From an uncultured Pelagibacteraceae bacterium (GTDB taxonomy: Bacteria; Pseudomonadota; Alphaproteobacteria; Pelagibacterales; Pelagibacteraceae): a stretch of DNA of 64,000 nt. The translations under genes and the position numbers were made by a program. The DNA lies in the NCBI GenBank assembly GCA_902566945.1, contig CACFKZ010000003.1, forward strand, positions 1-64,000. The letters run 5' to 3'. Below, piece by piece: positions 48,333 through 57,242 of the stretch (positions are counted from its first letter, which is position 1; each line of letters starts with the position of its first letter). The notes beneath the pieces were generated by a model that was not told the DNA's origin, searched no databases, and was given only the letters and a program-made list of their open reading frames with translations.

Positions 48333-51300
48333 TTATTTGACTTTATAATCAAGCAATTTATAAAAATTATTCATTAATTTTATCTGATTAATATTTTTAG
48401 GGGAAAATTCTAAAAGTTTTGGATTAAAGAGTATTATTGATGCTACTTGTGCTCTAGATATAGCTACATTCAATCTATTTTTATCAAAGAAAAATTCTTT
48501 ATTTCTTGGTAGTGTTTCGCTATCCGATGAAGTCATTGAAATAATATTTACAGGCGCCTCCTGACCTTGAAATTTGTCTATTGTACCAACTCTGGCATTT
48601 TTAATTTTTTCCTCCTCTAATTTAGCTATCATTAGATTAACTTGTGTATTGTAGGGACTTATTATTAAAAAATCTTTCACATTGAGTTCTCTTTTTTTTC
48701 CATTGTCATTGAATTCACTACCAATCATTTGTTTCATTAAATCAATGACTGTGTCAATTTCCTCTAAACTTGTTTGAACATTGTTTTTATGGTTCATTTC
48801 TATGTAATGAATACCAGGATTTTGAATAATACATTTTTTGTCAAATTTAATAATTCTTTTTTCTGTTCTCTCATCACAATTAAGTCTTCCTTCGTAAAAA
48901 TTAGATGATATAAATTCATTAATTTTTGAGTGCATCCGATAAGTTTTATTCAAGAATATTCCTCTATTTTCAGGGATTGTATCCCGTCTCTCTAAGAGAT
49001 AATCCAAAATTGATTGACCAGATTCGTTTGGGTGAGTTCCTTTTATTGGTTGTCCTAACTGGTTTTGATCTCCAATTAAGACAATATTTTTAGCTATATT
49101 ACCGATACTAATTAAATCCGCTAAACTTACCTGTCCAGCTTCATCAATAAATAAGTAATCGATTTTGCTATCGTAATACGAACTCGCTAAGTGATATTTT
49201 GTGCCAGCAAAAATTTGACCTGCATCTTTTATTTTTAATGCATTCATGAAAACCGGATCTTTTTCATGAGTTTTAATAAAATCTCCATTAAATATTGTAT
49301 CTTCATCCTCAAGGTTTCCCCGTTTATATCCAATGATCTTTAACTGTTTCTCCTTTGCAATACCTTCGACTTTTTGCAATAGATTATGAATTACTTTATG
49401 AGACAAACCTGTAATTGCTATCTTCTTTTTTTGCTTCAATAATTCTATAATTGCGTTTGAAGCTTGAAACGTTTTTCCAGTACCGGGTGGCCCCTGAATA
49501 TAGATATAGCTATTATTTAAGTTTGAAATAATCTTCGGAATTTCTTTAATAAAATCATTTGATTGGATAATTTTTTCTCCAGTTTTTATACCAGTTATAT
49601 TTGGATATTTTTTTTCTAAGAAATCAATTAATGAGCTATATTTTTTTTCTTTATTTATTAGAGAGTCTATAAATTTATATGTATTAGAAACTAACTTTGT
49701 ATTAGGTCTTGGTTTATCCGGACCTATTGATAAAATTTTAGGCAAAATTCCTTGAGAGGTTCCTCTTTTTATTAAAATATCTTTCTTTTTATAATCGATT
49801 TCAATAATTGTCCCTGCATAATCTTTTTGCTCAATATCTTGATTATTTGCAATCACAGTTTTTTTACTTTTTCTAAGCTTAAAATCTTGATCTTCAAATT
49901 TATAAGAATAAAGCAAAGATTTTTTATCTGGTTTAGGCTCACCATCTAACGTCATATTCCCTATACATTCTGGATCTTCAATTAATTCTTCATCAGATTT
50001 TGTTCTTCTTTCAAAGAATTCACGCCATGCAGGCTTATCTTCACGATTATAAAAACCTATTATGTCTGACATTAATTGTTTAATCTTTTTATTTTCAATT
50101 TTAGATTTCTCAACTTTTTCTTGATATGTGATCATATCAATTTCCCAATCTCTTAACTCCATTTCTCCATTTTTCTTCGGAATGAACCAAGAAGTTTCTT
50201 CAGGTTTTTTATCTAATAACCATTTATGTAGTTCATAAGTAGAATGACAGTCTTGTTTGTTGTAACTTTCTATTTCTTCTAAAAATTTTTTATCGTTTGT
50301 TTCTAGCCATTCAATATAATATTCTTGCGAAACATCCCCTCTTTGTACATCGCCCTCTCTTTTAAAATGATAAAATTTTTCCATGTTTTTTAAAGAATTA
50401 CTATTCTCAGAAATAAATAGTCCTTGTCTATTAACTTCTAATAAATTTACAAATTTATCTAAGTTAAGATAATGGTCATATTCAATACCCTTTACTTTAT
50501 GGAAAGAGGATAGTTTTAATAATGCTGTTATTTCATAACTGCCGTAATGATAAATTTTTGAATTTGGGTATTTTTCAAAATGTTGTTTTGTAAAATCAAA
50601 AAACTTAATTAAGTTTTTTTTTTCTTCACTCTTGTTGTGAGACCATAATGCTTTGAAATTTTCTTTTCCATTTTCAATATAAAAAATTCCAAATAGATAT
50701 TCCAAACCTCCGGGATATATATGATCTTCAACACTTTCGATATCAAAGTATAAATCACATTCTGAGGATTTAGGTAACAAGTTAAAACCTTTTGACCCAT
50801 TTAAGTTATAAGGATTTGGTTTATATATTGGAATACCTGTCTTCTCATACTCTTTTTGTAGCTTAGCTTGTGTAACTAATTTGTAAGAAATTTCTTTTCT
50901 AAAACCCTTTATAGGTTTATTTTCATCTTGTTTTGATAATTTAGTCGCTGTATCTATTTTTATATTGAGTAATTTTTTTAAGTGCACTTTTGTCAATCCA
51001 CCAACTTGGTTGAGATTATCTTCTTTTTTCCAAATATTTTCACACCGATCTAGCCATTCACAAGTTTCACAGGCACTACATTTCTCCGGTTTTGTTTTAT
51101 TTACTAAAGTTTCAATAAATTTTTCGTAATTTTCTCTAGTTTTTTTAAAAAATTGATTTACCTGATGTACTTGAACTTCTTCTTGAACCATATTCTTCAA
51201 AACTATGATGAATTTTTTTGGTAAAACCCCTTGGGTTGCCTCTAACATAAATGTGTATGAACCCAATTGTATGATATGATCTGGTTTAGGTTTATTAGAG

Positions 51301-51695
51301 TATTTTGTATCTATTACTTCATAACTATAGTCTCCAAATCTAGATTCTTGATCTTTATTAATAATTAAAAAATCAAATTCACCACTCCATTTATCTCTTT
51401 TTAAACAACCACCAAAAATAATATCAAAACCTTCTTTCATTGCCTGAACGGTTTTTGAGATTTTTTCCTCTTTGGTGAGTTTTTGGTCCTTTAAATTAAG
51501 TGTTTTCTTAAGCTTTTTCTTTAATTCCTTAAAATATTCTTTTTCATGAATATTTCCTCTTTCAATTCTGAGCTTGTCATTTGTTTTTAGCTCAATTCTT
51601 TTGAGTTTGAGCTTTTCTTCGTTTATTTCATTAAATATTTTATACTTACAACTCAAGTACCTCCTAAGCATCGTAGGAGAAAAAAGATTTTTCAT
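48333..51695 (-). CDS. TM0106-type RecB-like nuclease/SF1 helicase
   Basis: A 1120-residue multidomain protein. Residues 1-230 resemble Cas4/AddB-type RecB nucleases: Cys16, the EFDFLI and EVIDTK acidic motifs with a following QLGSY, and a cysteine cluster CSACETCEWLDRC suggestive of an iron-sulfur cluster. Near residue 318 LYFDIESVED starts an RNase H-like (YprB) exonuclease domain. The C-terminal half is a DNA2/Upf1-like helicase with GPPGTGKTFQ, FIDEAGQVSLAD, TIDKFQGQEAPV and LNVAISRA. It would process DNA ends. It is divergent from the five-gene operon. Confidence 0.88.
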   Translation of the reverse strand: MKNLFSPTMLRRYLSCKYKIFNEINEEKLKLKRIELKTNDKLRIERGNIHEKEYFKELKKKLKKTLNLKDQKLTKEEKISKTVQAMKEGFDIIFGGCLKRDKWSGEFDFLIINKDQESRFGDYSYEVIDTKYSNKPKPDHIIQLGSYTFMLEATQGVLPKKFIIVLKNMVQEEVQVHQVNQFFKKTRENYEKFIETLVNKTKPEKCSACETCEWLDRCENIWKKEDNLNQVGGLTKVHLKKLLNIKIDTATKLSKQDENKPIKGFRKEISYKLVTQAKLQKEYEKTGIPIYKPNPYNLNGSKGFNLLPKSSECDLYFDIESVEDHIYPGGLEYLFGIFYIENGKENFKALWSHNKSEEKKNLIKFFDFTKQHFEKYPNSKIYHYGSYEITALLKLSSFHKVKGIEYDHYLNLDKFVNLLEVNRQGLFISENSNSLKNMEKFYHFKREGDVQRGDVSQEYYIEWLETNDKKFLEEIESYNKQDCHSTYELHKWLLDKKPEETSWFIPKKNGEMELRDWEIDMITYQEKVEKSKIENKKIKQLMSDIIGFYNREDKPAWREFFERRTKSDEELIEDPECIGNMTLDGEPKPDKKSLLYSYKFEDQDFKLRKSKKTVIANNQDIEQKDYAGTIIEIDYKKKDILIKRGTSQGILPKILSIGPDKPRPNTKLVSNTYKFIDSLINKEKKYSSLIDFLEKKYPNITGIKTGEKIIQSNDFIKEIPKIISNLNNSYIYIQGPPGTGKTFQASNAIIELLKQKKKIAITGLSHKVIHNLLQKVEGIAKEKQLKIIGYKRGNLEDEDTIFNGDFIKTHEKDPVFMNALKIKDAGQIFAGTKYHLASSYYDSKIDYLFIDEAGQVSLADLISIGNIAKNIVLIGDQNQLGQPIKGTHPNESGQSILDYLLERRDTIPENRGIFLNKTYRMHSKINEFISSNFYEGRLNCDERTEKRIIKFDKKCIIQNPGIHYIEMNHKNNVQTSLEEIDTVIDLMKQMIGSEFNDNGKKRELNVKDFLIISPYNTQVNLMIAKLEEEKIKNARVGTIDKFQGQEAPVNIISMTSSDSETLPRNKEFFFDKNRLNVAISRAQVASIILFNPKLLEFSPKNINQIKLMNNFYKLLDYKVK

Positions 51696-51782
51696 AAAAT
51701 TAATCTAATTAATTGCTCTACCAGTTTCAATTGATTGCTAAAATATCTTTTCTAATATTGTTTTAATTTTTTAAATTTACTA

Positions 51783-51811
51783 TTGACATTAAAATTACTT
51801 TGATTTATAAG
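51783..51811 (+). promoter_or_regulatory. Near-consensus sigma-70 promoter of the five-gene operon
   Basis: TTGACA (51783-51788), a 17-base spacer and TATAAG (51806-51811). This is the closest match to the sigma-70 consensus that I noticed in the window. Transcription would start near 51818 and leave a leader of about 115 bases. Confidence 0.7.
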
Positions 51812-51836
51812 GGAATTGTTAAGAATTATTAGATAA

Positions 51837-51899
51837 CCTTGTAATGTAGTCGAAGTTGTTCTTAATATCCTTTCGAAGAATATTTCCTATATTACAAGG
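51837..51899 (+). ncRNA. Structured leader RNA of the five-gene operon
   Basis: CCTTGTAATGTAG (51837-51849) pairs with CTATATTACAAGG (51887-51899) to give a 13-bp helix with one G-U pair. Inside it TCGAAG can pair with CTTTCGA, giving a nested two-helix RNA with an internal loop. It lies just downstream of the strong promoter. It could be a riboswitch-like or protein-binding element; no known class is recognised. Confidence 0.55.
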
Positions 51900-51931
51900 C
51901 TATAAAACTAAAAAACTAAGGAGTTTTTGTT

Positions 51932-52153
51932 ATGAATTGTAATAAACCTAAGGAATATATTAAATATTTCTCGTGTTACAACTGCAACTGTCTCGGTTTT
52001 TTTCAGGAAACCAGAGGACTTTTAACAGTTTTAGGGTGGAAACTATCGCTTAGCAAAACTCGACCTTGTTATATGTGTTCTGGCAAAGGTTTTGTTGCAT
52101 CTAAAAAAATAATAACAAAAAAAAATAATTACAAATCATTTTTAACTCACTGA
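51932..52153 (+). CDS. Small zinc-finger protein
   Basis: A 73-residue protein with a CxxC pair at residues 15-18, an extra Cys20, and a second CxxC at residues 46-49 within CYMCSGKGFV. The CxxCxGxG half resembles a DnaJ-type zinc-binding repeat. It probably binds one zinc ion. AAGGAG precedes its start. It is the first gene of the operon and stands two bases before the GHKL-ATPase gene. Confidence 0.7.
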   Translation: MNCNKPKEYIKYFSCYNCNCLGFFQETRGLLTVLGWKLSLSKTRPCYMCSGKGFVASKKIITKKNNYKSFLTH

Positions 52154-52155
52154 TA

Positions 52156-53739
52156 ATGGCACTAGAAGATAAAAAAATAGAGATTTACAAGAATTTGTTA
52201 CTTGGTATTTCAGGAGTTACTGAGGCTAAGTATTCAAAAACAGTGGAATCATCTGTTACAACCAGCTGGGGCGTTAATTGGGATCACGATTTCATCGCTA
52301 GAGACATTTTGCAAAATTTTAGAGACGCCAATCTTAAAGAAATTGATAAAATTGATATAAAAGTTCATGATGATCAAATTCTGGTCTCTGCTAAAAATTC
52401 TTTCGATATACGAAAATTATTTTATATGGGCTCAAATAAATCTGGAGATGATGAAACAATAGGTGAATATGGAGAAGGATTTAAAGCAGCTTGCGTATCC
52501 ATGATTAAATTAGGTATCAACGATCCGATTTCTATAAGTGGTGATAATGCAATAATAATATCAGTAGGCAAAGCGGTGGTAGAAAATATGAGGCCACTTA
52601 TCTACCATTATTTTAAAATTAATAAGCAAAACTCAACAATTTTCAGCGTAAATACCTACGACGAAAAGCTTAAAAAGGCTTTTAAATTTGGGATGAATCA
52701 TTTTTGGTATGAAAAAAATGATCTTGTTGGTCAAAAACTCTACGATTATAACGAAATAGCAGCTTATAGATCTAAGAAATCCAAAGAGGGTTATATTTTT
52801 TATAGAGGTATAATGAGAAATACTATTCCTCATATACCGATAGTAATAAATATTTCAAAAAAGTATGCCGCAATTGAAAATAAAATAAAAGCCGATCGAG
52901 ATAGAAATTCATTTTCTAGTAAACTTACTCAAACTTTTTTTTCAATTTACGCTAGATCCGGTTTTTACTGGGGTGGGATGAAAAACAATCCTGCAATCCA
53001 TTATATCTTAAAAACATCGAAACCGATCTGGCCAAAAGGGCATCAGTTATTGAGTGCTATTGGGACATATTCTAGAAGCTTACATGAAGATCCTGTTATT
53101 AAAAAAATGTTTGCATCAAAAAAATATTATTGTGAGAGTACTTATAATTATACATCTGGAATAACTTGGTCTGATTGGTACGATACTAAGACACAAAGCT
53201 TTGTTTTAAGACGTGATAATAAATTTAAAAAAGATGGTAGAGTAAAACTACCAAGTTATTTTTCTAGCTTCGGCGTTTTGAGCTCTTTAGGACAATTTGT
53301 GAAGAAAAAAAAAGCTGCTGAGGAAAGAGTTAAAAAGACTAAAACAGCATCGCTTACAACAAAGCAAAAGAAAGCTGTAAACCTTGCTTTAGATTGTATT
53401 CGAAAAGTAGCGCCCACTTTTTCAAAATTATATAAAAACCATATTGAAGATGAAGGAATTTATGATTTGAACATTAAAATGTGTGAGTCAAAAGATCTTC
53501 TTGGGCAGTTAAAAGATAATCGGGAATATAATGATAAAACAATTTTTCTTAATAAAGAATTATTTAAAAGTAGTTTTGGAAAATTCTTTAGCACGTTAGC
53601 TCATGAAATGAGCCATGTATTTGGTCAAGACGGACAAAGAGAATTTTCTGATGTGTTAACTCATTTACTAGAGCAAGCCGTGCAAAGAAATAAAATTTTA
53701 AATCAATATGCTAAAAAATGGAAGGAACTAAAATTATGA
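52156..53739 (+). CDS. GHKL ATPase fused to HEXXH metalloprotease-like domain
   Basis: A 527-residue protein. The N-terminus has an ATP-binding N-box (DILQNFRDAN, about residues 50-59) and G-box (GSNKSGDDETIGEYGEGFK, about 92-110) as in Hsp90/MutL/histidine-kinase ATPases. The middle is unassigned. The C-terminus has HEMSH at residues 483-487 in LAHEMSHVFGQD, a zinc-peptidase signature, followed by FSDVLTHLLEQ. This combination suggests an ATP-controlled protease or a chaperone-like switch. I do not know a named family. Its stop overlaps the next start (ATGA). Confidence 0.75.
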   Translation: MALEDKKIEIYKNLLLGISGVTEAKYSKTVESSVTTSWGVNWDHDFIARDILQNFRDANLKEIDKIDIKVHDDQILVSAKNSFDIRKLFYMGSNKSGDDETIGEYGEGFKAACVSMIKLGINDPISISGDNAIIISVGKAVVENMRPLIYHYFKINKQNSTIFSVNTYDEKLKKAFKFGMNHFWYEKNDLVGQKLYDYNEIAAYRSKKSKEGYIFYRGIMRNTIPHIPIVINISKKYAAIENKIKADRDRNSFSSKLTQTFFSIYARSGFYWGGMKNNPAIHYILKTSKPIWPKGHQLLSAIGTYSRSLHEDPVIKKMFASKKYYCESTYNYTSGITWSDWYDTKTQSFVLRRDNKFKKDGRVKLPSYFSSFGVLSSLGQFVKKKKAAEERVKKTKTASLTTKQKKAVNLALDCIRKVAPTFSKLYKNHIEDEGIYDLNIKMCESKDLLGQLKDNREYNDKTIFLNKELFKSSFGKFFSTLAHEMSHVFGQDGQREFSDVLTHLLEQAVQRNKILNQYAKKWKELKL

Positions 53740-54644
53740 TTTATAACCTTAAAATTTCAAAACCTATTCAAAAAAGTAATATAGTTGTGTTTTTTTTAAA
53801 AAACCATGAAATGAGTGAACACACTTATTTAAACTTAAATGAAGCTTTAAGAAAAAATAAAATTGGCATCGAAGAATATGATGATGTGGGTTATAGAGAT
53901 TTGCTAAATATTAAAAATTTGTCGAACGAAAGTTTGTTACTTTTAAACGGAGAGCAAATTATCGGCCATAAGATAAAACAAAATAGAGTAGTAGCAAGCA
54001 CATCGTTAATAGAAAAAAATTCTGAAGGAATAATCAGAGTATCTTGTGGAGAAAAAAATAGATGGTCGGCATTAACAAATGAGGATATCAACACCTCTGA
54101 CTCAATGTTTTTCTCACGGCAAACACTTCATAAACAGAACTTATCGTGGGGACAGATAGATAGCTATCTTTATCAAAATGGTATTAAATCTCTTACTAAA
54201 GACTCATCAATAGTTTACAAGAAGAATAAAATAACTGTAGACAATATTGTTGAGTCGTTTAAGCCAGAGGCTAATGTAATTGGTTTAGCGATAGGAAATC
54301 GTTATGGTATTACAAGCTTAGATGTTTTTTCAAACCCTTTACTATTTCAGCATTACTACAAAAAAATTTTAAGAAGTTACGTACTTGCAAATTTAAGTAA
54401 TAATAAAAAAATGATAAATGTAGATGAACAAGATGTGAATATTTTTCTTCAAAATGTATACGTTGCAAAAAAAAGAAAAATTATGAATTTAAAAGGACAG
54501 CACGGTGAAAAATACTCTCTGCAAAGTAAAAAAATTGTAGGTAATGTTTTGTATGATAAAGCTAAAGTAGTTCATTTTACCGCATTACTTAAAAATGATT
54601 TGAATGAACTTCCAGATAAAAATAAAAAAAGAAAGGCAGCTTAA
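53736..54644 (+). CDS. ARPP-1-domain-like protein
   Basis: A 302-residue protein whose N-terminal half matches the ARPP-1 domain pattern: YLNLNEALRKNKIGIEE, LLLLNGEQIIGHKIKQNRVVASTSL. The function of this domain is not established. The C-terminal half is unassigned. The frame is open from 53718, but ATG 53736, overlapping the upstream stop as ATGA with AAGGA before it, is the better start. Its stop overlaps rmuC by one base. Confidence 0.7.
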   Translation: MIYNLKISKPIQKSNIVVFFLKNHEMSEHTYLNLNEALRKNKIGIEEYDDVGYRDLLNIKNLSNESLLLLNGEQIIGHKIKQNRVVASTSLIEKNSEGIIRVSCGEKNRWSALTNEDINTSDSMFFSRQTLHKQNLSWGQIDSYLYQNGIKSLTKDSSIVYKKNKITVDNIVESFKPEANVIGLAIGNRYGITSLDVFSNPLLFQHYYKKILRSYVLANLSNNKKMINVDEQDVNIFLQNVYVAKKRKIMNLKGQHGEKYSLQSKKIVGNVLYDKAKVVHFTALLKNDLNELPDKNKKRKAA

Positions 54645-55750
54645 TGACATTTGAAATGAATTATTTGATATTTTCTATAGTTTTTCTAATTATAGGAGTT
54701 TTAGTGGGGTATTTTATTTATTCACGATTAAACAAAGATAAGACTGATCAAAACAAAGATTTAGAAACATTAAAAACAGAAGTTGAAGACACTTTTACAA
54801 GATTACTTAACGATTTAAATGAAAAAGTCGAGTCATACCATACTAAATCTGATCAAGATCGGGGATCTTTAACACAAGTTCTAAAAGATATTCGTTCTAT
54901 TGGTAGTGGTGTTAGTACTGATATTAATACCTTCAAAAATGTCTTAGTTTCTGGTGGTGCTCGTACTCAAGGTCCATGGGGACAAATGGTTCTGGAAAAA
55001 ATTTTGGAAAAGATGGAGTTTACCGAAGGTACTGAATATGAAAAACAAAAATCAATTAAAACAGATGATGGACGTAAAATTCCAGATTGTATCGTTCATC
55101 TCCCAAATGACTCAGGTGATAGAAGAGATATTGTCATTGATGCTAAAGTAAGTTTGCAAGCATGGTCAGAGCACGAGGAAAGTGATGATCCGATTGTAAA
55201 AAAAGAGGCACTCAAAAGACATATTCAATCTGTTAAAAATCATATTAAAGATCTGGCCGGCCAAAATTATCAAAACCTGCCCGGTATAGAGAGCTTAGAC
55301 TCAGTTATAATGTTTTCTCCAAATGAACAGGCGATTTTTGGATTAGGAAAAGATAGCAGAGAAATTTTAGATCTGGCTTTTGATAAAAAAATTGTACCTG
55401 TTGGGCCAACTATGCTTTATTTTGTTTTGAAGTCTGTTGCTGACAATTGGAACAAATCAAAACAATCAAAAAATATGCAAGAGGTAATAAAGATAGCAAA
55501 TTTAGCATGCTCGCAAGCTACTGAAATTTATCATTCAGCGAGAAAATCAAAAGAAAACATTAGTAAAACTCTTGAAAATTTAGATGATGTAATGGATCAA
55601 ATACAAGACGGTAGAGGAAGTTTTTTAGGAAGAATACAAAGAATGACAAAATTGGGCGGGTTAAATCCAAAAAGTATACCCGATGAAGCACTCAAAAATA
55701 TCGAGAACGCTGAAGTAAACACGATTTCAAAAACTAAAATTAAAGACTAA
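54644..55750 (+). CDS. rmuC: DNA recombination protein RmuC
   Basis: RmuC proteins limit rearrangements at inverted repeats and have a nuclease-like core. The 368-residue protein has an N-terminal membrane helix (residues 5-25), a coiled coil, then the conserved RTQGPWGQMVLEKILEKMEF, PDCIVHLPND, IVIDAKVSLQAW (the PD-(D/E)xK core) and GPTMLYFVLKSVADNW. It lies in the same operon as exonuclease I, which follows after five bases. Confidence 0.92.
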   Translation: MTFEMNYLIFSIVFLIIGVLVGYFIYSRLNKDKTDQNKDLETLKTEVEDTFTRLLNDLNEKVESYHTKSDQDRGSLTQVLKDIRSIGSGVSTDINTFKNVLVSGGARTQGPWGQMVLEKILEKMEFTEGTEYEKQKSIKTDDGRKIPDCIVHLPNDSGDRRDIVIDAKVSLQAWSEHEESDDPIVKKEALKRHIQSVKNHIKDLAGQNYQNLPGIESLDSVIMFSPNEQAIFGLGKDSREILDLAFDKKIVPVGPTMLYFVLKSVADNWNKSKQSKNMQEVIKIANLACSQATEIYHSARKSKENISKTLENLDDVMDQIQDGRGSFLGRIQRMTKLGGLNPKSIPDEALKNIENAEVNTISKTKIKD

Positions 55751-55755
55751 TTTAA

Positions 55756-57165
55756 ATGAATTATATATTCCTGGATACTGAATCTACGGGCTCTAGCACT
55801 GTTTGGGACCAGGTTTTAGAAATTGGAATGGTGTGGACCGATGAAAATTTAAACATTAAAGAAAAATGGGAAATGCGGAGTAGAATAAAAGATGGGATAG
55901 TTCCAAATTTAGGTGCGTGCGAGGTAACTGGCTTTTCTGTTCAGGACATTACACAATCTAATCATTCACATTTGCAGATGGTGGAAGCTATGGAAAATAC
56001 ATTAAAGCGTTGGGGCAACGCTTATGTATTTGCTTATAACGGGCAAAATTTTGACTACCCTTTGATCCAAAAGACTTTATATAAATCTTTAAAACCAGCT
56101 TATATCACTAATACAAATGGAAAAAAACATGGTGATGTTTTAAATATTATTCGTGCTGCAAAATTAGTTAATCCCGATGTCATTGAAACACCAATGTCAG
56201 ACTCAGGCAATCCAGTATTTAAATTAGATAAATTAATGAAACATGAAGGAGCTCACGGAGCTATGGCGGATACGCTCGCCATGCTTGAAGTAGCTAAAAA
56301 GGCCTTTAATAAAGCAAACTCTGTCTGGAAGTCATCTCTACTTACTATCAGCAAAGCAGATACAGAAGATATTATTACAAAACAAAAATTATTTTGTCAG
56401 CTACAGTGGTTTTATGGCAGAATGAGAAAATATTTAGTCACGCATTTCATATTTCATCCAGTTTATCTTGCATGGGCACAAACATGGGACTTAAGTAATA
56501 ATCCTGAAGACTTTTTTAAATTAGACGATGCTAATTTAAAACAAGCTCTTACAAAGTCTCCAAAAGCACTTAGAACGTTAAAAGCAAACAAAAGTGAAAT
56601 CATCCTAAATCACAAACATGCTTTAACTGAGTCTCCTTATAAAGAAATAGGAGTGGATGAACTTGTCAGAAGAGCCAGTATTTTACAAGATAATTTTGAA
56701 TTTAAAAAAAGAGTTAAAAAAATTTTACAAGATATTCATGATGAGAAAACAGCTAAATCAATAACAGATGATAAAATCTTATATCCAGAGGAAATGCTTT
56801 ATGCAAAAGGCTTTCCTAAGAAAGAAGACCAAACTTTAATGACCTTTTTTCACCAGTTTAAATGGGAAGATAGAGTTGAGCTAATTGATAAATTTAAAGA
56901 GGAAAGGTTTTCAAGATTAGCTGAAAAACTTATTTACGAAGAAAAACCTGAAATTCTTCCAGAAAGCATTAAAAAAAGGGTCAAAAGAGATATAGCAGAA
57001 AGGATTTTTTCGATTGATAAACAAAACTGGACCACGCTTCCAGAGTTTTACAGACAAATTGATGATAAAAGAAATAAGTATGAAAATGATGAAAAAAAAA
57101 TGAAACTATTGAATGAATACGATGAGTTTGCTCAATCTATACAAAGAAAATATGAGACAGCTTAA
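55756..57165 (+). CDS. sbcB: Exonuclease I (SbcB-like)
   Basis: A 469-residue 3'-5' single-strand DNA exonuclease of the DEDDh type. IFLDTESTGSS holds the first acidic pair, AYNGQNFDYPLIQ the second motif and HGAMADTLAM the last. The C-terminal exonuclease I domain with helical region (YPEEMLYAKGF, FFHQFKWEDR) is present, so this is more than a generic DEDD domain. SbcB is typical of gammaproteobacteria, which suggests acquisition. It is the last gene of the operon. Confidence 0.88.
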   Translation: MNYIFLDTESTGSSTVWDQVLEIGMVWTDENLNIKEKWEMRSRIKDGIVPNLGACEVTGFSVQDITQSNHSHLQMVEAMENTLKRWGNAYVFAYNGQNFDYPLIQKTLYKSLKPAYITNTNGKKHGDVLNIIRAAKLVNPDVIETPMSDSGNPVFKLDKLMKHEGAHGAMADTLAMLEVAKKAFNKANSVWKSSLLTISKADTEDIITKQKLFCQLQWFYGRMRKYLVTHFIFHPVYLAWAQTWDLSNNPEDFFKLDDANLKQALTKSPKALRTLKANKSEIILNHKHALTESPYKEIGVDELVRRASILQDNFEFKKRVKKILQDIHDEKTAKSITDDKILYPEEMLYAKGFPKKEDQTLMTFFHQFKWEDRVELIDKFKEERFSRLAEKLIYEEKPEILPESIKKRVKRDIAERIFSIDKQNWTTLPEFYRQIDDKRNKYENDEKKMKLLNEYDEFAQSIQRKYETA

Positions 57166-57206
57166 GAATAATTATAAACAGGTTTAAATAATAATTATTA
57201 CAAAGG

Positions 57207-57235
57207 TTGACATGTTTGAATTAAATAATTATTTA
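57207..57235 (+). promoter_or_regulatory. Probable promoter of trxA
   Basis: TTGACA (57207-57212), a 17-base spacer and TATTTA (57230-57235), directly before the trxA ATG at 57243. The resulting mRNA would have almost no leader, so translation may be leaderless. The presence of an intact promoter argues that the interrupted gene is still transcribed. Confidence 0.5.
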
Positions 57236-57242
57236 ATCATTA

